Shown here in pieces: positions 50,701 through 62,760 of a DNA stretch of 64,000 nt. Source of the stretch: Lactarius indigo (lineage: Eukaryota > Basidiomycota > Agaricomycetes > Russulales > Russulaceae); contig JAFKAC010000165.1 of the NCBI GenBank assembly GCA_025766275.1, positions 35,875 through 99,874 on the forward strand, given 5' to 3'. The position numbers and the translations under genes were made by a program. A model generated the notes under the pieces. The model saw nothing but the letters and a program-made list of their open reading frames with translations, was not told where the DNA came from and ran no database searches. Each line of letters opens with the position of its first letter. Positions within the stretch are counted from its first letter, which is position 1.

Positions 50701-51044
50701 CGAGGATGTGGCAAGAGGGGAAATGAATTTCTTACAGGACTTCAAATGGACAAGTGGTCCGCGGGTGTCGCGGATACGTTCGATGAAACAAAGGATGCGA
50801 ATAAGCTGATGTACGAAATCGTACAACGGCAGTAGAACCAATTCGCGTTTTGGGGTTGCTTCACCAGGGTACCAAAGCGACGGAGCGCTCGTTTCTCATG
50901 ACGCTCGACTTTTGACCAAGCTTTTGACTCTCGGGCGCTCCCATTCCGAAGTGGGCATGACATATTCGCACTGAGGTGGCAATGAAAAAAAAGAAAGGAC
51001 GAATCACTTGACGAATCTGAGCGAGATCCCGGCCCGTTCGATCC

Positions 51045-53415
51045 GTGCTTTACTTGGACGACAATGTCGGCCGAAACTCTGTTAAACGTCGCCGCATTCA
51101 GCGCACCCCCTCCCCTGAGTACAAACTCGACGACGACAACTATGAACCATACGTACCAGTGGCCCAGAGACGGCAAGCCAAGCTAGCCAAACTGTCCTGC
51201 CTTGGGCTCCTCGTCTGGTCGCGACAAATCCCAAGAGGCACGGGAGGCGGAAGACGAGCGAGAGAACGAAGAACAAGAAGAAGAGAGACGAAGAGAAAAA
51301 GTGAGGAGGGGTCGAGCGCTGTTAGTGGAGGCGCAGGAGGTCCACTCGAAGAAGGCGTCGGAAGGTATGCAGTGTTCCAATCCACTGGCCAGCTTGCTGA
51401 GAAGTTGGTCGCAGATGCCAAAAAGACAGAGGCGGAGAAGGCAGAAGAGGCAGATGCACAAATATTAGCCGCGATAGCTAGTAGAAAAAAGCTTGCGTCT
51501 GACCGGGAGCTGGCGAAGGGCATCCTTTATACCGAAGCATTACGGACATCGTGCGTTGCATTAGTATCAAACCGCAACCACAGTACGCTGAGTTTTCTCT
51601 CAGGTGGACACCCCCACGATATATTCGTGCGCGGAGCGACGAGAACAACCAGAAAATTCGCGAGAAATACCACATTATTGTCGATGGCGAAAACATACCC
51701 CCACCAATTGACTCGTTTGCGGTAAGCGCACCTTGATTTTCCTAGGAGGAAGCTTATGCGTCGAATAGGATATGAAATTACCTCACCCTCTATTGAAGTT
51801 CCTCAAGTCAAAGAGGATTACGACCCCACTCCCATTCAACTCCAGGGAATCCCCGTAGCGTATGCTTCAGAATATCGGTCTTATGGCCATACCGCTGACC
51901 GTAGTTCAGATTCTCAGGTCGGGATATGATTGGCATAGCCTTCACCGGCTCCGGGAAGACCCTAGCTTTTTGTCTTCCACTGATAATGCTTGCCCTCGAG
52001 GATGAGAGCAAACTCCCTTTTGTTCGTGGCGAGGGCCCTATCGGGGTGATACTTTGCCCATCTCGTGAGCTCGCATCTCAAACATACGAAAATGTCCTGC
52101 AGTGGACAGAGGCGCTCTCCAACTCGGGGAACTATCCCCGCCTGAATACGTTGTTATGCATGGGTGGGATTTCCATGGGCGAACAAAGCCACGTTTTGAG
52201 CAAAGGAATCCATATCGTGGTCGCGACACCCGGACGGTTGATCGACATGTTAGAGAAGAAAAAGATTAACTTTGACAGCTGCAAGTACTTTTGTATGGAC
52301 GAGGCCGATCGAATGGTCGACCTCGGTTTTGAGGACGACGTGCGGAACATCATGAGTTTTTTCAAGGTAACTGACTTCCTGCATCTCGGTGGCATTACTG
52401 ATAAACCGTCACAGCGTCAACGGCAAACGCTACTTTTCTCCGCCACTATGCCCCGAAAAGATCCAAGACTTTGCTCAGCAGTCGCTATTCGGCCTGTGCT
52501 TGTCAACGTCGGCAGAGCGGGTGCCGCTAACCTGGACGTCTTGCAAGTCGTCGAATATGTCAAACAGGAGGCCAAGATGGTCTACTTGCTCGAGTGCTTG
52601 CAGAAGACGGCTCCTCCGGTCATCATCTTCAGCGACAACAAGAACGAGGTGGACGATATCCAAGAGTACCTGCTCCTCAAGGGCGTCGAGGCTGTTTCCA
52701 TCCACGGCTCAAAGAGTATGTTCTGCTTCTACCCTTGCTCACTGCGGTCGTTTTGATCATTTGTCTCAGCCCAGGAGGAACGGCAGTACGCTATCAAATC
52801 ATTCAAGTCCGGCGCCAAGGACGTCATGGTCGCATCGGGCGTCGCGTCCAAAGGTCTGGATTTCAACGACATCCAGCACGTCCATCATATTTTCCATGCC
52901 AAAGGAGATCGAGGATTACGTGCATCAAATCGGGCGTACGGGACGAAGCGGAAAGACCGGCATAGCGACGACATTCGTCAACATGAACACACCAGAACAG
53001 ACTTTGCTAGATCTGAAATACTTACTCATGGAGGCTGGACAGAAGTGCGTCGATCTGTCTGACCACAACATATTATCCAAGGTCTAACGGCGTTTTTCAT
53101 TCAGAGTCCCGCCCTTCTTGCAAACTATTGAAGACCCGCGTGCAGCCCAAGGTGGATCGCTCAAGGGCTGTCCCGTTTGTGGAGGTAATGTATCCTTACT
53201 CTCTGTAACGTTTCTTTAGCACCGACCACTTTTCCTTAGGTCTTGGACACGGCATTTCCAACTGCCCAAAGCTCGAGGATACACAGCGCAGGCAGATGGC
53301 TTTCTCATCGCACCACCCAGGACACTGGCGGGTATTGAGCAGCGGTTCCTCCATTTTGTTGTATGGTCCTATTCCACAGTTCAACGTCGTTGTCTTAATA
53401 CTACCCATCCCCTGA
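51045..53415 (+). CDS. DDX41: DDX41/Abstrakt-type DEAD-box RNA helicase, with apparent frameshifts
   Basis: A spliceosome-associated ATP-dependent RNA helicase. N-terminal: [15 protein letters not shown], a Glu/Arg-rich coil, then [19 protein letters not shown] and [16 protein letters not shown]. Helicase core: TPIQLQGIP (Q motif), [12 protein letters not shown] (P-loop, near 51940), [40 protein letters not shown] (DEAD), [46 protein letters not shown] and [15 protein letters not shown]-terminal CCHC knuckle [16 protein letters not shown] (about 53165-53260) is diagnostic of DDX41. Introns: 51365-51414, 51551-51603, one near 52366-52414 and others. The frame shifts near 51199, 51828, 52455/52497 (compensating) and 52872. 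The start is uncertain: no in-frame ATG precedes [12 protein letters not shown] 51064 is in another frame. Confidence 0.85.
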
Positions 53416-53750
53416 AATTCCTGCTTTCGATCTGCAAAAAGGTCGCAAGTCTATGAAGAGTGGCTCATCGTTCTCGTATCGCTGAGCGCCTGCTCTCAAC
53501 TTTTCCGAGTCGCCTATAGGGACGCGATACTGTCATGCTGTATACCCAGCCGTTTCGGAGCGAGGGTTACGCCTGATGTGGGTTGCCTCCCTTCAAATCA
53601 CTCTCTGACTTGTGATGTGCAATTGACAAGATAACTTAGTGTAGCTTGGGTGTGCAATGGTATAGGACAAGTAAGCGTGCATAGAGCATTAAGTGATTGT
53701 GAGGTATAAATATCTTGCAATAGAGTGATAAATGGTGCAACCATCCTCGC
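53416..53750. other. Convergent intergenic region between DDX41 and RecQ
   Basis: 335 bp with no gene; the two genes end facing each other. Confidence 0.6.
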
Positions 53751-56700
53751 TCACCGCTCTCCGACGGGTTTGCTGCTTGGCGCACCCTGATAATCGAAGC
53801 GCTCGTGCAGCTCAGCAGGTGTAAAGGTGGAAGGGCTCGACTTAGCGCTGGGGTCGACCAAGGAGATAAGAGAAGCATGCTCCCCAAAAAGGGGGTCAGG
53901 ACGGGCCTACCGCAAGCGCATCGCATACTTCGAAGTGACGTCGAGAAAAGGGCTTTCCATAGGCGACCCACTTGACATGGATCTCATCGGCGTCGAGTTC
54001 CTGGCCCATCATAAGGACCTCTTTAAAGGCGACGCCATCTGCGGCAAACAAGCAATTTCGTCAGCTTTTTTGAGAGAGAGAGAAATTGCAAGGTATAGAC
54101 CACAAGGGAGGATGCAGCTCAGAGTCTCCAGAATCTCGTCTACTAGAATGTCTTTGGGGGTCGCATGCGCGCTCCACCGCGAGCTGACATGCATCAGTAT
54201 GAGCGAAGCAGTCAAGACGGAGGCCACATACCTGAGTGCGGAGCGCGCAGAGTGCCCGGTAGCACTCTTGATTTTCGTCTAGACCCCCGTTCTCTGCGGC
54301 GGTTCTTCGAAGACTTGGATGCTCGGTGATGCCCTGAGCCTCCGCGCTTGCAAAAGCGGAGGAGTGGATGGTTCTAAAATATCTGCTTCTGGCTCTATAT
54401 CGTCAAAGACTGGCTCGGCGTCACGGGGGGAAAAGGGCTCGACAGGGTCATCGGCAGCTTCAACTCGTGGACGTTTTTTCCTAACCGAGATCGGTCGAAG
54501 TTGAAGCAAGGGCTGCGACTCTCTTGGACTTGGATGCACCGACTCCTTTCTTCGCGGAGCGTACCTTCAACAGGAAAGGTGGTCCTCTCTGAGAGAAATG
54601 CGTCTGCGTTGGCCCCGAGCTGTACCAGGGTACTGTCAGCCAGCGATACAGAGGATATGTGACAAATGATGGGTACATAAACATAGGAAATCGGAGCTCT
54701 GTTTGGGACTTGCGCTTCCTCGAGCTCAGTGGACAGAATTTGACGGGCTACCAAGTGATCAAGCAAGCGCTTAGCCAAATCTGCTGAGATGTCAGAACCT
54801 TTCCCATAGTTCTTCATAGCGTCGAAATCCCCTCCTCCCCATATCTGACGCCGATGTACCACGAAAGGCATGTACGCTGAGAGGCCCAGTGATCTTCATA
54901 CACACTCTCTGCAGTTGTTGAATCAATTCCACAAATATGATGGCCGAGCCAGTGAGGTCTAGCTCCGTGACTTCGCCTGTTGAGGCACAATTGTCACATG
55001 TGCCGTTGCAAGAGGCGGGGTCGAACGCCTCAGTAAAGTGATTCAATATTAGCATGCGGCGACAATCAATCGTCGTTGAGACAGAACGCGTTGACTGTGT
55101 ACAATGCCTGCCTCTTGCGGTTCTTTTGCACTTCGTCTATGTCCTTGTCCTTGTTGATCTGAAGCATTCTTCGTTGTGTGTCATAGTAGCTATAATCTGT
55201 GAAAGATGAAGTGAGCTCGAGAATGTCAACATCGATGGGTTGTTTACACAGTAATGCACTCGGCGATCTCCCCGTCTCGGCCGGCGCGACCTGTCTCTTG
55301 GCAGTACCTGCAAACTTAAGTTGTCAAGTACTCTCGCGCTCGGGGATCTTCACATACGCATCGATGCTACTGGGCACGTCAAAATGTATGACGAAGCGCA
55401 CTGAGGGGGGTCAGCTGAGTACGATTTCGAGGAAACTATGTTCACCGTTCGCTTTATCCACGCCCATGCCAAACGCAACCGTGGCGACGATGATCTTGCA
55501 TTCACCGCTTTGCCACTGTTGTTGAATGCGCTTTTTGTCGTAGTCGGCCATCGCAGCGTGGAAGTGTCGAGCATTGAGGCCTTGCATCCTCAGTTTCATA
55601 GCTACCTCCTCAGTTTTCGCACGGGCAATGCAATATATGATCCCAGTCTGATCTGGGTAATTTCCTGGATGAACTCGACGATGTTGCTCTCTACGTCTCT
55701 TTTCTTGGGAATATTGTGTAGCGCAGATTGGGGCGATTAAACGACTGTGAGAGGAGTACATAGTCACTTAGGCCGAGGGTAGTAACGATATCCTGCAAAG
55801 CCTCAGAGGTCGCGGTCGCAGTAAGTGCGACGAAGGGGATCCCCGGATATTCAGTTCGGAGGCCATAGAGTGCGGCATACTAGAGGTTCTGTCAGTCTGC
55901 TTACGAAAGCTGAGAAATAAGGAGGCGTACTCCCTCGGAGCGAAAGTCGCGTCCCCATGTATTAATAAGATGCGCCTCGTCAATAACAAACCGAGCCAGT
56001 TGTCGTCTCGAATAGAGGCCTTTCAGTATACCCTTCATGATATCGCTGCAGCACAATTTCTCGGGCGTGATATAGACGAGGCTAGGCTTATTTGCGCGGT
56101 TCGAAGTTCGTGCATGGAATCCCCGTCTTGAGAGTCCATAGAGGCAAGCATCATTACATCTATGTGGTTGGCGCGCAGTGCCTCGACCTGGTCCGCCATG
56201 AGGGCCCGCAGAGGTGAGACTACAATTGTCACTCCACTCGTTTTGCCGCCCCTACAAACGGCGGGAAGTTGATAGCACAAACTTTTGCCACCACCAGTCG
56301 GCATTAGCACGACTGCGTCACGACCATTAAGGGTAGAAATGATTGCCGCAAGTTGATTTTTCCGAAATGTTTTGAGGCGAAAAACGTTCCTGAGTTTTTC
56401 GACGACTTCGGGGTAGTAGGGACTGGCTTTGAGGCTAGCTTCGGACGGGCTTCAGCGGGAGAGGGGCGCAGTGTGGCCACAGCAGAGAATAGAGGCGCCG
56501 GTTTGTGGGCATCCGGAGATACTACTTCGACACTATCGTCCACCGCATTACCATCTACATGATCCCAGAGTTCGTCACTGGAAATCGTCTGTCGCACGGT
56601 TTGCCGGTCGTTCAACTCAGGGACGGCATAGGAAGTGGGATTTTAGGTGACTGTGGCTCAGGAGCTGTGTTAGCACGGGCACTGGCACTGTCGTCAACCA

Positions 56701-58046
56701 CTTTCTCAGGTCCAGGGATAGGGATATGATCGAGAGTATCTGCAACCAGGGTGGATCCGTGGCTGATAGTGCTGGATATTGGCGTGTCGTCCTCGACAAA
56801 TTCTCATCGAAGATTTGAGTCTCGTCCTTGTGTATTAGAGACGAAATCTTGGAGTTTGGGCAAAGTCGCGTGCGTGCGTGCGTATTGAAGGGGTTACGGG
56901 ACGGTGAAAGGCTACAGCCGATGTGGAAGGATAGCTCTCGTGCTCGTGTATTAGAGACGAAATCTCGGAATCACGAGCAAAATCGTGTGATTGTGTGCAT
57001 GATGAAGGTGTCACGGCCCGAAGAAGGCCTTCAGTTGATGGAAGTGCCGTATCCTCGGGATCGCCTCCGAATGTGGCGATCGCATCAGTGATAGCACCGA
57101 GTCTATCTTCAAGAAGATCCCTTGCCCCCCGCGCAACGTTAAGAAAAATCGTGGCAATGGAACGACAATACGCACAATAACCCATCTAAGATGTATGGGT
57201 CATATTTAGAAACCTTGCCCATGCGATATTGATCGCGGACCCTCCTAGCCTGATGGAAATGAGCGTCATCGATCTCGTATAGCAGCTGGAGCTCCTCGGT
57301 CGTTCTCTGCTCTCAGGATTAGTATCAGACATCGCATAAGGACATGATTTTACATCTTGTAAATCGGAATGAACTTTGTGACTATAAGTAACAGTCCGAA
57401 TCGCGATGCGTCTCAAAGGTTTCGTGGGCTGAGGGGGTGTAGATTGTCGTGCTTCAGACGGTGGAGCGAGCGCGTAGAGCCCGTGGGACGGCGGTGATTG
57501 TCCCTCCTTGGCTTTCCCCTTCTGAGACACGGAATACGCATTTTCCTTGTCAGATATGGAGGCGGCAATCCTCTGGCGCTTGGGAGAAAGAGGAAGCGCC
57601 GGGCCAGTGTCAGAGGATGCTCGCTTGTAGGGGATAGAACGCGTCGAACCAGGAGAGGTGGAGTCCGAAGAGCTGATGTCAATCGCCTCGTTGCTCAAAT
57701 GAACATGTGAGAGTGCAGGAGCGGGGTTGTAAGAATTTTCTTTGCCGGAACCGGGATTGGAAAAAGACTGGAGCTGCGCGGTGCCATTATGTGCTGTACG
57801 TTATGTTAACTGACGTGAAGCGTCACGAACAAAAGAGTAAGAATGGGCGAAACGTACCTGTCGCAGGAATGGCCTTCGCTGGCTTGAATTTGGTGGGCTG
57901 TCGAAGCCGTGGTTGGATGACTCACATGAGAAAACTCGATCATATCGCACCTTGGGACTTTGAGTGGCAGCAAAATATGTCGACTTTTGTTGAGGAGGGG
58001 GGATCTGGTGCTGCAAAGCCTCGAGGTTATTCCTAGGTTGCGACAT
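53751..58046 (-). CDS. RecQ family DNA helicase (Sgs1/BLM-like)
   Basis: 3'-5' DNA helicase acting on recombination intermediates and stalled forks. From ATG 58046 (MSQPRNNLEALQHQ) a long low-complexity Ser/Pro-rich N-terminal region (about 58046-56400) precedes the core. Motif 0 FRLKTFRKNQLAAI, P-loop MPTGGGKSLCYQLPA (near 56290), SPLRALMADQV, FVIDEAH (near 55975), WGRDFR, ALTATATSEAL, TGIIYCIARAK, GLNARHFHAAM and VATVAFGMGVDKAN follow. Zinc-binding part: CNGTCDNCAS near 55000. The frame that continues 3' ends at a TAG (54281-54279). In another frame ENQECYRALCALRTQ, DEILETLS, DGVAFKEVLMMGQELDADE and KWVAYGKPFLDVTSKYA form a probable HRDC domain, ending VGER at TGA 53753-53751. I therefore extend the gene through an apparent frame break near 54300; an in-frame TAG near 53907 also needs checking. 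Confidence 0.82.
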
Positions 58047-59011
58047 GAGAGTGGTGGTACAAGGTCTACGATCTAAGGAGGCATGTGCGGTAAGCGAAGG
58101 GGGAGACGGTGTCTAGCCGGGGTCACGGTGTGGATTAACGCCACTCCCCAGAAAGGCCATTGACCCATCCGAACGCGTCCAAGTTTGGCGCGATCACATG
58201 ATACTTGCGTGATCCCTGCACCAACAGGGCGGCCCAGGCGCATACATGTGGTCATCATATCACGACCACCTACAGAACGTTGAAAAAAAGTGTCCACATG
58301 TTCACGGCCTGCGTGGCCCCGTATCCTCCATAACGGCACAAGCGCGGCCACGATAAAGTTTCTGTCGCTCACTTCGGCGCTGCGCGGCTAAACCAATCCC
58401 CGGCTTTCGTCCCATAGGAAGTCACCAGCTTGATTCTCCCCATAGCCATGATGGGCCCAACGCGGAGTGCTTCACCAACAAGGCTTTACACATCTAGTAC
58501 TAGGTCTACCATGTGTGTATGCCTTCCCGCGTCTTGGTATTCCTGGACACACGTAGAATGTCTTGTAGATGCTGCGAAGTGCACAAATTAGGTAGCACAG
58601 ACGTCTTCATCCCCCACAAGTCGAGGAAGACGTAGTTCGTAGTTTATAATATTCGTCAGTGCTCGTGAAGTGTATGTGAAGCTCTGATGCTCCATGGGCA
58701 GTGGCATAACTTCAGTAGTGAATTTTGTTTGTCTGCGTCGCGTTTTGGTCATTTCTCTATACCTGCTACGCCGCTTAGCGTGCATATGTCAAACTTCCCA
58801 TTTTCGCGCAGGCTACTCTACAGACTGTTATGGCCTGCCATCATGACATAGACTGCTCACGCGGCGTGGCGTCTCTTTTTGAATCTGTTCAGAGTTAGAA
58901 TCATCCACTGTAGTCTCTCCGTAATAGTAGAAGCAGTGGACATTCGGAAGGGTGTCATAGACGGCGTGTTGCAAAGTCACCTGTTATATATCGGATAAGT
59001 AGTATACGTAC
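58047..59011. other. Intergenic region 5' of RecQ and 3' of the ING gene
   Basis: 965 bp; no open frame with recognisable features. Likely holds the RecQ promoter and the ING terminator. Confidence 0.5.
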
Positions 59012-60497
59012 TCATCGCCCTCTCCTCCTTGTGCCGCCTTGCTCAGCCTTGCGCACAAGTGGCTCGCAGTCCCGACAGTACCATGTCCGAGATTGGGGTT
59101 CTTCTGTCAAACCCACACAATCGAGATGGAACTGTCAAAAGGGAGACGGTAAGCACAGCGTGAGGGTATGTCTCTAGGGCCCCTACCCATTCGCGTTTGC
59201 ATTGGGGGTAGTCACAAGCTACCATCTGAGAGAAAGCGGGGTCAAAGCGGGCCAGGTGCATTGAACTGTAGTCTCACATTTCCAAATGATACCCTGTTAC
59301 AATAACAATACTTCGGTTCATCAGGGTCTGCTGCTGCGTCGGCTTGCGCTGTTGAATTTAGTGGTGGCACCTTGAGTCTCAGACTCCTCGTGGAAGAAAT
59401 GACGACGGGAAGTGCTTCAGTTTCCGACACTGCCTTATCTGACTTTCTCCTCTTGCCCTTTTTGCTTTTTTTTGAGGGGGGCCCTCGGGTGGCTTCGCTT
59501 CCCGTAGCCATCCCGATAGTGACTTCGCTACTAGCGCTGATCTTGGGTGCAGTGACCTCCTCGTCCTCACTGAGACCTGGAATTGGGCTGTGTGTAACTC
59601 GTGTAGGACGAGCCCAGCGCGACGGAGCGGCGAGATCAGGAAGAAGAGAGGGGTGTGTGCCTTGCCGAAGTCCAAAGGAGATTGACATCTCCTGCTCGCG
59701 AATGGACTGATCGAGTTGTCGTATGTGTCTGTCGACCTTCAATCCCATCGACATTAGGCTCAAAGAAGCACGCTAAAGCGGGCACGTACGGAGTCGTAGG
59801 CTGCTTGCGCAAGGCCAACCTTCTCTTGAGATCCCCGCACGACTTCTTCCATCAACCAACCAATACGTCGCAAGTGCCCACGTGTGGTTTCTGCGCCAAC
59901 ATCGCGTCAATGTCATGAGGAGCTATACAAAACGCGTACCGCTGGTTTCACCTATAGTTTCCTTGGTGTCCGAATTGGTGTCCGCGAGCTGCTTGTCCTC
60001 TAACTCAGGTTGATGCCCTTGCTCGTTAAGAGGCTTCGAGTCTTCTTTCCATGCCAATGAACGACGCAATCGGATGTATTTCTGGAGACTTGGTAGTATC
60101 TCATTATAACGCCCTATAGACAGTTGTGATGCGTCGCTTCTCTTGAGTCTATACCAAGACACGACGAGGGGCTTACCTGTAACTTGTTCGTCTAACTCGC
60201 GCAGCAGTGTGTAAGTCCGGTGCAGGTACAGAGGAAGCTGCTCCACCGCTGTCGGTTCATCTCAGTTGTAGATCATCGAGAGAGAAACAGCACATACCCT
60301 CGTGAAATTCCTCTCTAAACAAATCCCATAACTCCGCTTCCACCTCGAGCCGGCGGTAACTTCACGCTCTCCTCCTTGTTCGGGTTTTTCTGTATCCAGC
60401 TCGTCGTCTTCTGGCACTGGCGCTCCAGGCGCGTCACCTCATCCGGAATTTCGGCTTGTACGCGTGACACACGCTTCCGCTTGTTGCTGCGAGGCAT
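59012..60497 (-). CDS. ING-family PHD-finger protein (chromatin-complex subunit)
   Basis: Subunits of this family read H3K4me3 in histone acetyltransferase or deacetylase complexes. The N-terminal ING region shows ELWDLFREEFHEA, then LPLYLHRTYTLLRELDEQVT (near 60220). A long basic, Ser-rich linker follows (SKKSKKGKRRKSDK, likely nuclear localisation, near 59440). The C-terminal PHD finger has the Cys4-His-Cys3 pattern: YCYCNRVSFGN (near 59300), CDYPQCKREW, then after an intron FHLDCVGL and WYCRDC; it ends GGTRRRGR at TGA 59014-59012. The segment between ATG 60497 (MPRSNKRKRVSR) and ELWDLF is spread over three frames, so the N-terminus and first intron are uncertain. It shares a 96-bp divergent promoter region with the CBP4-like gene. 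Confidence 0.85.
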
Positions 60498-60593
60498 GGG
60501 AGGGGATAAGCATTTACGTAATCATTAGCGAGACATATACCATAATTACGTCATCCCCCCGTTCCAACCTGGCATCGCAGCATCTACAGCAAC
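60498..60593. promoter_or_regulatory. Divergent promoter region, ING gene / CBP4-like gene
   Basis: Only 96 bp separate the two start codons, so both promoters must overlap here or within 5' UTR sequence. No clear TATA box is visible. Confidence 0.5.
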
Positions 60594-61061
60594 ATGTCCG
60601 GAAGGATCCCCTGGCTACAGCTAACGATCGTTAGCGCGGGAAGTACGCACGTTTATTTTTCGCGAGACTTCCTCGTAGACTTAAACGGTTTATATGCAGT
60701 TATGGGTGTCGGTTATACGCTGTTGCGTGGTGAGCCAAGTTCTGAAGCAGTTTCTGAACTCGGAGTCTCTTAATGTTTGCGCAGTGGTTGTACCAAGTCC
60801 AGAGGAGACATATAACGTGAGCGCAGTTCTCTGACGGAAAGTCTTTTCATGACTGTGCGTACAAGGCTATGGCACCTGATCTCAAGCGAAAGGTCGACGA
60901 AAACCGACGAGCTAGGTGGCGCTTGAAGAGGGCATGAAACAGCAACAAAACGCTCAGGTAGGCTCGTCACCGGTGCTGTATCTCATCACACATCCCTTTT
61001 GTCTTTGCAGCTCGACCCTGAGTCCGCAAAACCTGTCTGGGCAGACCCGCGAAAGCAGTAA
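60594..61061 (+). CDS. CBP4: CBP4-like mitochondrial cytochrome bc1 assembly factor
   Basis: A small protein of about 80-90 residues. In yeast Cbp4 is a single-span inner-membrane protein needed for assembly of cytochrome b into complex III. Exons 60594-60642, 60700-60729, 60785-60816, 60866-60957 and 61011-61061 have GT-AG introns of 49-57 bp. Product: MSGRIPWLQLTIVSAG, a short hydrophobic stretch (IMGVGYTLL), VVPSPEETYN, AMAPDLKRKVDENRRAR, then LEEGMKQQQNAQ and LDPESAKPVWADPRKQ. The P(T/S)PEETYN..MSPDLKRKVDE pattern is the family signature as I know it. One base appears missing near 60913 (exon 4), because the frame changes between RRAR and LEEG. Without correction the protein would stop early. 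Confidence 0.7.
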
Positions 61062-61218
61062 CCGCCAATCGACTGTGCGTCGCGAGAATTGTGCCGCTAC
61101 TGTGGGCTCATTCGGCGCACCTCCATTCTCGGGATGTCAGTCAGGTCGTGCCAAAAACGATATCGGAATGGCCAACTCATAGCGCGATAGCATATACATG
61201 GTAATGAGGTCGTGTTAT

Positions 61219-62613
61219 CTAGGATGTGACGGCTTTGTGCACCCGCAATGCTACCTCGAGAATCCAGAGCTCTTCGTCTGCACCATCACACAATGCCTTG
61301 TCTGCTTCTGCCATGACGAGCGCGCAAGTCGATTTTTGACGCCCTGTTAGAGTTGGATGCTCGACGATAACGTCGTGGAGCTGGGAATGGTGTTTAGCCA
61401 CTATGGCAGAATAGGAGCAAACTCCTTGCACACACCTGTGATAGTACCTGCGACGCAGAATAACCCTCTCGAATCAGTGACCTAACGGTCCCCCGAATGA
61501 GATCAAACCGCGAAGGTCAGGCTCCACGGTCAGGGATGTAGCGTCACCATTTCCACGTCTTCATCTCCTCCAATGAGAGTTACGTCGACCCCGAGGTCTG
61601 TGCAAGCTTTCGTATTATCGCATCAGGGACGACACCTGCTATCTCTTGGATATCTTGAGGAAGTATGGCAGATGGTGGCTCAGTTGCGGCCGAAAGCCGT
61701 GCTGCTGATTGTAAATATGTGACGGCGCGTCGTAGATCGCCTGAGGATGTAGAAACAAGGGCGGAGATAACATCCTGGTTCACGGGAACCTGCTCGGCGA
61801 GTGCAATATGCTCGAGGCGTTGTCTCGCTGACGAGGAATCGAGGGGCTTAAAACGAAACTTTGAACACCGGATGCGAGCGGTCGATGATTCTGGGTACCA
61901 GCTTTGAATCGAAAGTATTGTGGAAGTGATATGCGTACCTCGTCACGTAGTTGCAAACTAAACAAATCGCGTTATGCGCGCGTAGTTTTCCATGATTCGC
62001 CGTAGGGCAGCTTGCGCATCTTGGGTCATACTGTCCGCCTCGTCCAAGATAATGATCTTGTAGGGCGGACATGGGTACTTCTTCCCGTCTGATGCCACAG
62101 CTTCCGCGCGCGGTGTCTGACGAGCAAAGTTCTTCACCTTCTCGCGCACGATGATATGCCGCGTTCGTCGGAAGCGTTCAGTTCCAGGACGCGCGATCGA
62201 AAGTTATCGGGCCTAGTGGACGTCAAATACGAGCGCCGATGTGTTCGAATGGAGGCGCACCCGAACAGCTGACGCGCGAGGGCAAGGATGGTAGAGGTTT
62301 TGCCTGTGCCAGGAGGACCATAGAATAACATGTGAGGAAGCTATCGTCCAGGTGAGACCAAAGCACGGAAAGATCTGAACAAGCACACGTTGCTAGAAGA
62401 AAGAGTCTTTCGCAACACGGAACGATACTCTTGAGAGGATACGTCGTCGATAGTTTCTGGCCGACTTGACATGGTCAGTCCGCCGTGCGCGAAGACGAGA
62501 GAACCACACTATTTCTCCACCCATGGCTGCAAGCTAGGGTTCACGGCGTTCTCTTTCTCCTTTCCCGACTTTTTTTTGGCCGGGGCGCGTGCCTGGAAGA
62601 AAGATGTGGCCAT
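61219..62613 (-). CDS. RFC2: Replication factor C small subunit (yeast Rfc2 / human RFC4 type)
   Basis: AAA+ clamp-loader subunit that helps place PCNA on primed DNA. ATG 62613 starts [20 protein letters not shown], followed by LQPWVEKY; an intron then gives [17 protein letters not shown]. Walker [15 protein letters not shown] (62331 downward). Then [26 protein letters not shown] (Walker B), [16 protein letters not shown], and CNYVTR with the SRC motif region. Later [15 protein letters not shown] (sensor 2 region) and the C-terminal [19 protein letters not shown] ending at TAG 61221-61219. Apparent one-base losses occur at about 61960 (T-run, in TRF-CLVCN), 61880 and 61868 (in IIEPLASRCSK), so the frame breaks there. 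Gene content and splice sites otherwise fit a working gene. Confidence 0.88.
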
Positions 62614-62760
62614 TGCGAAAACTGTATAAGGAAACGCGCGACTGGATGGACGCGGTCGCGTCTTGTTTCTGTTTATTTATCCCTTTACACGCACGTCTGA
62701 CGCGACTGTGACTTGCATCATTCCGCGATAACTGCAAAGAAACACGCGTCTACGCCAGCG
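62614..62760. promoter_or_regulatory. Divergent promoter region, RFC subunit / CAF-1-like gene
   Basis: 147 bp between two start codons of genes whose products both act with PCNA. The motif ACGCGT-like core of MCB boxes is approximated by AACACGCGTC near 62741-62750, a possible cell-cycle element; ACGCG words recur at about 62634 and 62691. Confidence 0.4.

Noticed and set aside
53827..54282. 151-codon plus-strand frame
   Set aside because: Opposite strand of the probable RecQ HRDC exons, which have the better motif support.
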